From: an uncultured Bacillus sp.
Lineage (GTDB): Bacteria > Bacillota > Bacilli > Bacillales > Cytobacillaceae
Assembly: GCA_937894355.1 (NCBI GenBank)
Contig: CALCRD010000061.1
Coordinates: forward strand, 1-11,606
DNA length: 11,606 nucleotides
Direction of reading: 5' to 3'
The notes under the pieces: generated by a model
Database searches by the model: none
The model's input: only the letters and a program-made list of their open reading frames with translations
What the model was told of the DNA's origin: nothing
Part shown: piece after piece, positions 6,889 to 11,606 of the stretch
Layout: each line of letters starts with the position of its first letter
How positions within the stretch are numbered: position 1 is the first letter of the stretch
Position numbers and translations under genes: made by a program

Positions 6889-7980
6889 CTAGCTTACTGT
6901 AGAGTTTACCTTCATTTGTTTGTCAGTTTCTGGGTCAAGGTATAATTTTCTACTTGGTAAGGCCAAGTCAACGCCTTCTTTATCAAGGATATCCATTATT
7001 TCAAAATTGATTTCTTGTTTAATGTTTAAGAACTGGCCCCAATCAGTCGTTTTTGTAAAAAAGTAAAGGAAAATATCTAATCCATTCTCCTTATACTGAT
7101 CGAAGTTAACAAGAATTGTCTCCTGATGGATTTCTGGGTGATTTTTCAAATACTGCTCAATTTGCATCATGACATTCGCCAGTTTTTCCCTACCTGTATC
7201 GTGAGCAACGCGCAAATTAAAGCTAATCTGTCTTTTCCCCATTTTACTCCAGTTAGTGATTGATTCGTTTGCCAGTGTAGCATTAGGCACGGTTACGAGA
7301 GCTTGTGAAAATGTTCGTACCTTCGTACTTCGGAAGGTAATGTCCTCAACTGTCCCTTCGACACTTGGCGTCATAATCCAATCGCCAATGGTAAAAGGCT
7401 TTTCAGTGATAATAACGATGCCGCCGAACAAGTTACCTAAGGCATCCTTGGCAGCTAAAGCAAATGCAAGTCCTCCTAAGCCTAAACCAGCAACAAATCC
7501 ATTCACATCATAATCGAATTCTTGGGCAATTACACTTAGACTAATGGCCACAATAATCACCCGCAGTGCCTTAGATAAAAACGGAATTAAAATATCATCT
7601 ATTTCAATATTATATTTCTCATTAATCTTGGACAAGACTAGCGATGATGAAGATGATAAATTAAATAATCCCCAGCTGATGATAAAAATGATAGAGGATC
7701 TCACAAATTTTAAAAACAACGGATTTGTTTGTTCTAAAAATGGAAAATACCGAACACTCACATAAACCCCAATAATAATAAACAACCATTGAATTGGTTT
7801 TTCATATGCAAGAAATATATTGGAGAAAAAACGACTTGGCGCTTTTCTGCTCAATTTTAATAACAGAGCAAAGATATATTTTGTGAAAATTTTCCTAAAG
7901 ATTAGAAACAGTAAAAGGATCCCGATAGATAGTGCTAAATCTTTCATGAGTTCGTATGAAACTAGACTTTCCCAATTCAT
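6889..7980 (-). CDS. MscS-family small-conductance mechanosensitive channel
   Basis: MscS channels open under membrane tension and release solutes during hypo-osmotic shock. This 363-residue protein has about five N-terminal membrane segments (near 15-29, 65-80, 92-110, 130-152 and the pore helix 160-190). The pore helix carries the MscS signature GFVAGLGLGGLAFALAAKDA followed by LGNLFGGIVIITEKPFTIGDWI. The beta domain includes GTVEDITFRSTKVRTFSQALVTVPNATL, and an alpha/beta C-terminal domain follows. Size and layout resemble the B. subtilis YhdY/YkuT-type paralogues more than the 286-residue E. coli MscS; which paralogue it represents is not resolved. The ATG at 7980 has GGGAGGAA about ten bases upstream. 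It ends at the terminator shared with uppP. No convincing -35/-10 pair was found in the 211 bases upstream, although AT-rich TATGAT boxes occur near 8018-8030. Confidence 0.92.
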   Translation of the reverse strand: MNWESLVSYELMKDLALSIGILLLFLIFRKIFTKYIFALLLKLSRKAPSRFFSNIFLAYEKPIQWLFIIIGVYVSVRYFPFLEQTNPLFLKFVRSSIIFIISWGLFNLSSSSSLVLSKINEKYNIEIDDILIPFLSKALRVIIVAISLSVIAQEFDYDVNGFVAGLGLGGLAFALAAKDALGNLFGGIVIITEKPFTIGDWIMTPSVEGTVEDITFRSTKVRTFSQALVTVPNATLANESITNWSKMGKRQISFNLRVAHDTGREKLANVMMQIEQYLKNHPEIHQETILVNFDQYKENGLDIFLYFFTKTTDWGQFLNIKQEINFEIMDILDKEGVDLALPSRKLYLDPETDKQMKVNSTVS

Positions 7981-8191
7981 TACTCTTTAATTCCTCCCAA
8001 TTAAACTAGTTTTTTTATCATATCATATATTTCTAGATTAATTGGCAGAAAAAACTGAATGTTCTAAGAGGATTGCAAAGGAGAGCAAATTTCGTAAAAA
8101 TTGATATGATCGTTTTGCTGAACACTAAAAATGAAATGAGCAACGGCAAATTTCGCCCCTTCCCATGTCAGATAAAAACACCTTTTTCAGC

Positions 8192-8821
8192 TTAATTTTT
8201 CTTCATAACCGGCTGTCTAATGATTGTTTTTAGTTTACTTGGATCGACCTTCCTAAAATCACTCAAATAAATTTCATGATGCTTTCCATCAACCTGATAA
8301 CCATTAGACTCGGCAAATTCATGTAGTTTCACAATCGTTGGATGTTCATCATCAAATGGACCAACATAGAGGATTTGCGCTGACATCCCCTCGTTATAGG
8401 CTTCAAACCGTAGTTTATCTAAACCTGCCAAGCCTTTCTTTTTTGTTACCGTTTCAATAGCCCCTTCTATCATTTCTTGGGTTATATGATTTGGCTGCAT
8501 AATCATCGCTGTCCATTGCCAATCATCTTTAGTACCTTTCAAAAAATCCGCCATATTATCCATGTACCACAGAGCCTCTAAGGGCATTACAACATAATCA
8601 ATCCCGCTCTTCTTTGATAAAAATTTGATTGTATAGGACACAGAGTATAAGGCTTCAATAGCTGTTTGAAAGTCGGCAGAAGAATTAGGATCCCCTTTGC
8701 CATCAATCATTAAATAATTCATTTCGGGAACTTCAACAAGCACATTTTTCTTAGGACTACCGTACAATTGTTTAAGTTCCTTTTTAAAATCTACTTTTTG
8801 CGGTTTACTTTCATTTATCAT
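8192..8821 (-). CDS. GyrI-like (small-molecule-binding) domain protein
   Basis: This 209-residue soluble protein has no signal peptide or membrane segment. It resembles stand-alone GyrI-like/SHV-fold proteins of Firmicutes: NVLVEVPEMNYLMIDGKGDPN at the start of the domain, FQTAIEALYSVSYTIKF in the middle, and the late segment QILYVGPFDDEHPTIVKLHEF, followed by HHEIYLSDFRKVDPSKLKTI at the end. The fold is also the effector-binding domain of BmrR and AraC-type multidrug regulators, but no helix-turn-helix is attached here. Some stand-alone members hydrolyse small electrophiles or sequester drugs; the substrate of this one cannot be stated. The start is well fixed by AAAGGAGG, about eight bases before the ATG. 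It lies downstream of the KtrB/D gene on the same strand, with a 168-base gap holding an inverted repeat (8873-8899), so it may have its own promoter. Confidence 0.8.
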   Translation of the reverse strand: MINESKPQKVDFKKELKQLYGSPKKNVLVEVPEMNYLMIDGKGDPNSSADFQTAIEALYSVSYTIKFLSKKSGIDYVVMPLEALWYMDNMADFLKGTKDDWQWTAMIMQPNHITQEMIEGAIETVTKKKGLAGLDKLRFEAYNEGMSAQILYVGPFDDEHPTIVKLHEFAESNGYQVDGKHHEIYLSDFRKVDPSKLKTIIRQPVMKKN

Positions 8822-8872
8822 GACTAGTCCCTCCTTTAGCTGGTCAATTATTTCTATCTTTTAATACTGGGT

Positions 8873-8899
8873 GATGATAAAGGTCTTTCCTTTATTATT
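8873..8899. repeat. Inverted repeat upstream of the GyrI-like gene
   Basis: ATAAAGG (8877-8883), TCTTT, CCTTTAT (8889-8895) form a perfect 7-bp inverted repeat. It extends imperfectly to 11 pairs (two of them G-T) at 8873-8899. It lies about 55 bases upstream of the ATG. Neither strand shows a T run suited to termination, so an operator or chance are the remaining readings. Confidence 0.35.
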
Positions 8900-8989
8900 C
8901 ACAATTTAACACCTATGAACCATTTTGATAAAACGAAACATCAGTGGAGGTTTTACTAGCCGTTAATCTCGATGAATTCACTGACTTAG

Positions 8990-10336
8990 CTAGCCAGTAA
9001 AAACATCTTCTTCTGGATAGCGAATTGGCGTTTTATTTTGTTTAGCAAGTATAAAGGCTAATGTGAGTGGACCCACACGACCAATGAACATCATCGCCAT
9101 AATAATGAATTTTCCTGTTAATGTTAACTCCCCAGTAAAGTTCAACGATAATCCTACTGTCCCAAATGCCGAAATCACCTCAAAAACAATCGTTAAGAAT
9201 GAAGCCTTTTCGGTTATGGTCAGAACAAACACTGCTAAAAAGATAAATAGGATACTAACCATAATAATAGCCAAACCTTTAAAAATAGTTTGTTGTTTTA
9301 TTGTCCGATTAAAAACAACAATTTGATTTTTCCCTGTTAAAAAGCTGATTGTTGCCAAAATCATAACCAAAAAGGTGGTTACTTTAATTCCTCCACCCGT
9401 TGAAGCACTTCCCGCTCCGATAAACATCAGAAAAGTAATTAACAATATTGATGGCGTAGTCAAGCTAGCGATATCAATCGTATTAAAACCAGCCGTTCGC
9501 GGTGTTACCGCCTGAAAATAAGCGGCCCACAGCTTTTCCGATAAGGTTAACGGACCTAGTGAATCTGGATTTGTATACTCCAAAACCAAAAATAACAAAA
9601 ATCCAAAAGTGATGAGGATAAACGTTCCCACAATCATAAGCTTAGAATGGATTGCTAATGTTCTAAATCGCTTTTTCACCCCTACATCGATTAAAACAGT
9701 AAAACCAATCCCCCCAATAATCAGTAACCCCGTTATCACCAAATTTACAATTGGATCTCCCACATAAGCGGACAAATTATCGGACCATAAAGAGAATCCT
9801 GAATTATTAAAGGCAGATATGGTATGGAATAAACTCTGAAACATACCTTCCGTCCAGCCGTATTCGGGAATCCACCTAGCTGATAAGATGATAAAGGCAA
9901 TTGCTTCAATCGTTATTGTTAATAGGAAGACGATCTTTACTAACTTAACAAGTCCTCCTAGTGAATTTTGGTTAAATGCCTCTTGGATGAGGATTCGTTC
10001 GTGTAACCCAACTCGTTTTCCTAACATGATGATGAATAATACGGCAAAGGTCATGATCCCTAAACCACCGAGTTGCATCAGACACATCATCACCACATGA
10101 CCAAAAGTAGTGTAAACTCTCCCGATATCTACAACGGTTAAACCGGTAACTGTTATGGCTGAAGTTGCTGTGAACATCGCATCCACCCAAGATACTGAGG
10201 TGGTTGACGATATTGGGAGCTTTAACAATCCCGTTCCAATTAACAGAGCGCTGAAAAAACTTAAGGCCAGAATTTGTGGTGGACTCAGTCTGCTAATTTT
10301 AGCCTTGAACATATTTGAATATCGTTGTTTATTCAT
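8990..10336 (-). CDS. KtrB/KtrD-type K+ uptake membrane subunit (TrkH/Ktr superfamily)
   Basis: This is the ion-conducting subunit of a Ktr potassium uptake system. It has four M1-P-M2 repeats with the filter glycines in SAITVTGLTV, SAFNNSGFSL, TPRTAGFN and SAFGTVGLSL (about residues 65, 180, 283 and 395). The gating loop GAGSASTGGGIK is in the third repeat. From the ATG at 10336 the protein is 448 residues, close to B. subtilis KtrD (about 449) and KtrB (about 445). That ATG is preferred because GAGGAG is nine bases upstream; a TTG at 10357 would add seven residues encoded by the Shine-Dalgarno region itself. The cytosolic nucleotide-binding partner (KtrA/KtrC) is not in the window. An orphan arrangement is typical of KtrD, but the paralogue is not settled. 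No ydaO-type riboswitch was recognised in the 212-base gap before the divergent gene. Confidence 0.92.
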   Translation of the reverse strand: MNKQRYSNMFKAKISRLSPPQILALSFFSALLIGTGLLKLPISSTTSVSWVDAMFTATSAITVTGLTVVDIGRVYTTFGHVVMMCLMQLGGLGIMTFAVLFIIMLGKRVGLHERILIQEAFNQNSLGGLVKLVKIVFLLTITIEAIAFIILSARWIPEYGWTEGMFQSLFHTISAFNNSGFSLWSDNLSAYVGDPIVNLVITGLLIIGGIGFTVLIDVGVKKRFRTLAIHSKLMIVGTFILITFGFLLFLVLEYTNPDSLGPLTLSEKLWAAYFQAVTPRTAGFNTIDIASLTTPSILLITFLMFIGAGSASTGGGIKVTTFLVMILATISFLTGKNQIVVFNRTIKQQTIFKGLAIIMVSILFIFLAVFVLTITEKASFLTIVFEVISAFGTVGLSLNFTGELTLTGKFIIMAMMFIGRVGPLTLAFILAKQNKTPIRYPEEDVFTG

Positions 10337-10548
10337 AAGCTTCTTCTCCTCGCTCAAAAAGATTCAGCGAATAATAGGTGTTTTGTAATTTATTAGTAAT
10401 AATTGAGTTAAATCTACTCCTACTGGTAAAATTTTTCAGTAACCTTTCTCACAGACAAAAACCAAGAAAATATTTAATTTTCAAAACATCATAATCCGTT
10501 TATTTTTCTAATTTTCTATGTAAGAATGAATACAAATGAGGTGATTCT

Positions 10549-11433
10549 TTGTCCAATCTAAACAAAAAAATAATCAGTGCCAACTATATGTGTCAATATG
10601 AATCAATATTTAAATGTCCGGTTTGCGCTGCAACAATGGCCATCGTTGACTCAAAAAGCTTAGTTTGTTCGAACAACCATACTTTTGATTTAGCCAAGCA
10701 AGGGTATGTTAATTTAGTAACCCGCCCTTTGGCAACTAAGTATGATAAAGAACTTTTTGAAGCGCGAAAGATGATTGCTGAAAGTGGTTTCTTTGAACCG
10801 CTAAGCGAAATGATTGCTAGTTTGATAAACCAGAAAGTAAACTGCGCAAATCAACCGATTAAAATTCTTGATACTGGGTGCGGAGAAGGCTCCCATCTGT
10901 CTAGCATTAAAGATAAAATCCATTCCCAGTCATTAAATGAAGTCGTTGGTGTCGGGGTCGATCTTGCTAAAGAGGGAATTATTGTGGCTGCACGCAGTTT
11001 TTCTAATCTGATTTGGTGTGTCGCTGATCTGGCCAACGGTCCTTTTAACGACAAGACCTTTGATGTAGTGCTTAATATTCTATCACCATCAAATTATGGT
11101 GAATTTAATAGACTATTGAATGATTCTGGAATTGTTATTAAAGTAGTTCCTCGGGCTGATTACCTTAAAGAACTCCGAGACGTTTTCTTTGATGAATCAG
11201 ACAAACAATCCTATTCAAATCAGAATATTGTTGAAAGATTTAGTGCCAATTTTGACTCAATTGACAAGCAGAGCTTGTGTTATACTTTCACTTTGAATCC
11301 AGAACTACTACCCCATTTAATTCGGATGACGCCACTTTCATGGGCAGCAACAGCAGAAAAAGTCCAAACAGTATTAGCGATGGGTTTGACCGAAATAACT
11401 GTCGATTTGGATATATTAGTTGGTAAAAAGTAA
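10549..11433 (+). CDS. rlmA: RlmA-like 23S rRNA (guanine-N1)-methyltransferase
   Basis: RlmA enzymes use S-adenosylmethionine to methylate N1 of a guanine in hairpin 35 of 23S rRNA (G745 in RlmAI, G748 in RlmAII/TlrB). The 294-residue protein begins with the family's zinc-binding module, FKCPVC at 21-26 and LVCSNNHTFD at 39-47 (Cys23, Cys26, Cys40, His44). QGYVNLV at 51-57 follows. The Rossmann methyltransferase fold has motif I ILDTGCGEGSHL at 106-117, acidic motif II GVDLAKEGI at about 136-144, and NILSPSNYGEF near the motif IV position. B. subtilis YxjB is the likely counterpart. The Gram-positive origin favours the G748 type, but this cannot be proven here. The start is TTG at 10549, five bases after GAGGTG (10538-10543), and a stop is in frame just upstream. 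It is transcribed alone; no clear -35/-10 was found. Confidence 0.88.
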   Translation: MSNLNKKIISANYMCQYESIFKCPVCAATMAIVDSKSLVCSNNHTFDLAKQGYVNLVTRPLATKYDKELFEARKMIAESGFFEPLSEMIASLINQKVNCANQPIKILDTGCGEGSHLSSIKDKIHSQSLNEVVGVGVDLAKEGIIVAARSFSNLIWCVADLANGPFNDKTFDVVLNILSPSNYGEFNRLLNDSGIVIKVVPRADYLKELRDVFFDESDKQSYSNQNIVERFSANFDSIDKQSLCYTFTLNPELLPHLIRMTPLSWAATAEKVQTVLAMGLTEITVDLDILVGKK

Positions 11434-11445
11434 AAGTATTTGATT

Positions 11446-11461
11446 AAGAGGGCTCTTTTTT
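11446..11461 (+). terminator. Possible weak terminator directly after the methyltransferase gene
   Basis: AAGAG, GG, CTCTT followed by TTTT lies 12 bases after the stop. The stem is only four to five pairs and the loop is tight, so it is probably weak. The strong hairpin at 11486-11530 may do the main work. Confidence 0.35.
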
Positions 11462-11485
11462 CCAAATGGCTGTCTCAACCGTACT

Positions 11486-11530
11486 AAAAAGAGCTTTGAT
11501 CATGGATGAAACCATGTCAAAGCTCTTTTT
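11486..11530. terminator. Strong bidirectional hairpin terminator downstream of rlmA
   Basis: AAAAAGAGCTTTGA (11486-11499) pairs perfectly with TCAAAGCTCTTTTT (11517-11530). After one bulged T (11500), CATGG pairs with CCATG around an ATGAAA loop, giving 19 pairs in all. T and A runs flank both sides. The symmetry suggests it also stops a minus-strand gene lying beyond the window. Confidence 0.85.
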
Positions 11531-11549
11531 TTATAGGCTCGTTTATTTG

Positions 11550-11606
11550 GCTGTCGATTTCCGCTGCAGGTCGCTCGCGGACCTTAGGGGCGGTAAGCCT
11601 CCTCGG
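11550..11606. repeat. Truncated start of a GC-rich dispersed Bacillaceae intergenic repeat
   Basis: From GGCTGTCGATTTCCGCTGCA the sequence becomes abruptly GC-rich and ends in GGTAAGCCTCCTCGG at the window edge. The blocks GATTTCCGCTGCAGG, the CGCTCGCGG region and GCCTCCTCGG have the order and wording of a repeat of roughly 100-150 bp that I recall from intergenic regions of many Bacillaceae genomes; this is from memory, with no search done. Only about the first 57 bases are in view, so its far end and whether it is linked to an insertion sequence cannot be judged. Confidence 0.55.

Noticed and set aside
8085..8155. GCAAATTTCG direct repeat at 8085 and 8146
   Set aside because: It is only ten bases, AT-rich and present twice, with no further similarity around the copies.
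8950..9005. Inverted repeat spanning the end of the KtrB/D gene (TTTTACTAGC/GCCAGTAAAA)
   Set aside because: It has a mismatch and a loop of more than 30 bases, and the minus strand continues with CC rather than a T run, so it does not look like a working terminator.
10337..10357. TTG at 10357 as the start of the KtrB/D protein
   Set aside because: Its seven extra codons are made of the GAGGAG Shine-Dalgarno region that serves the ATG at 10336, and no ribosome-binding site precedes the TTG itself.
10337..10548. c-di-AMP (ydaO-type) riboswitch before the KtrB/D gene
   Set aside because: I could not recognise the conserved ydaO core on the minus strand, and the AT-rich leader has no comparable structure. 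A covariance-model search would settle it.

Overview
The window looks like a chromosomal segment from a low-GC Gram-positive bacterium of the Bacillaceae. The grounds are AT-rich DNA, strong AGGAGG-type ribosome-binding sites, frequent TTG/GTG starts, a RodA that matches the Bacillus protein in length and in the spacing of its key residues, Bacillus-type CNNM/CorC, UppP, KtrB/KtrD and RlmA-like proteins, and at the right edge the start of a GC-rich dispersed repeat of a kind I recall from Bacillaceae intergenic regions. No rRNA, tRNA, CRISPR array, prophage or intact transposase gene is visible. Most of the window is core envelope and ion-homeostasis genes.

Layout, left to right. rodA (+) fills the left edge and converges on a CNNM/CorC-family membrane protein gene (-); both end at a bidirectional hairpin at 1230-1265. 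Further right on the minus strand are copD and copC, six bases apart and apparently one operon. Divergent from copC is a two-gene plus-strand unit, a two-TM SPFH (stomatin/band 7) protein followed by a 52-residue Arc-type ribbon-helix-helix protein, closed by a strong terminator at 5719-5751. uppP (+) then converges on an MscS-family channel gene (-) across a perfect 14-bp inverted-repeat terminator. Two more minus-strand genes follow, a GyrI-like domain protein and an orphan KtrB/KtrD-type K+ transporter subunit, and finally an RlmA-like 23S rRNA methyltransferase (+), a strong hairpin and the truncated repeat.

The part most worth attention is the SPFH-Arc unit. Its promoter region holds a 36-bp near-perfect palindrome (4596-4631) with four TGATA/TATCA half-sites, arranged as two pairs with an 11-bp repeat, the sub-site spacing known for phage Arc repressor. 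The palindrome contains a TTGATA-N17-TAGTAT promoter for the SPFH gene and, by symmetry, a TTGATA-N17-TAATAT promoter pointing at copC. This suggests, but does not prove, that the small Arc-like protein autoregulates its membrane-protein partner and perhaps the copper genes as well.

A second oddity is the CNNM/CorC gene. Its strong Shine-Dalgarno lies about 32 bases before a TTG start, and a predicted hairpin between them could bring the two together.

The genes share a theme of envelope and ion physiology: wall elongation (RodA), lipid-carrier recycling (UppP), divalent cations (CNNM/CorC), copper (CopC/CopD), osmotic relief (MscS) and potassium (KtrB/D). They are transcribed as separate short units. 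No intergenic stretch exceeds 300 bases.
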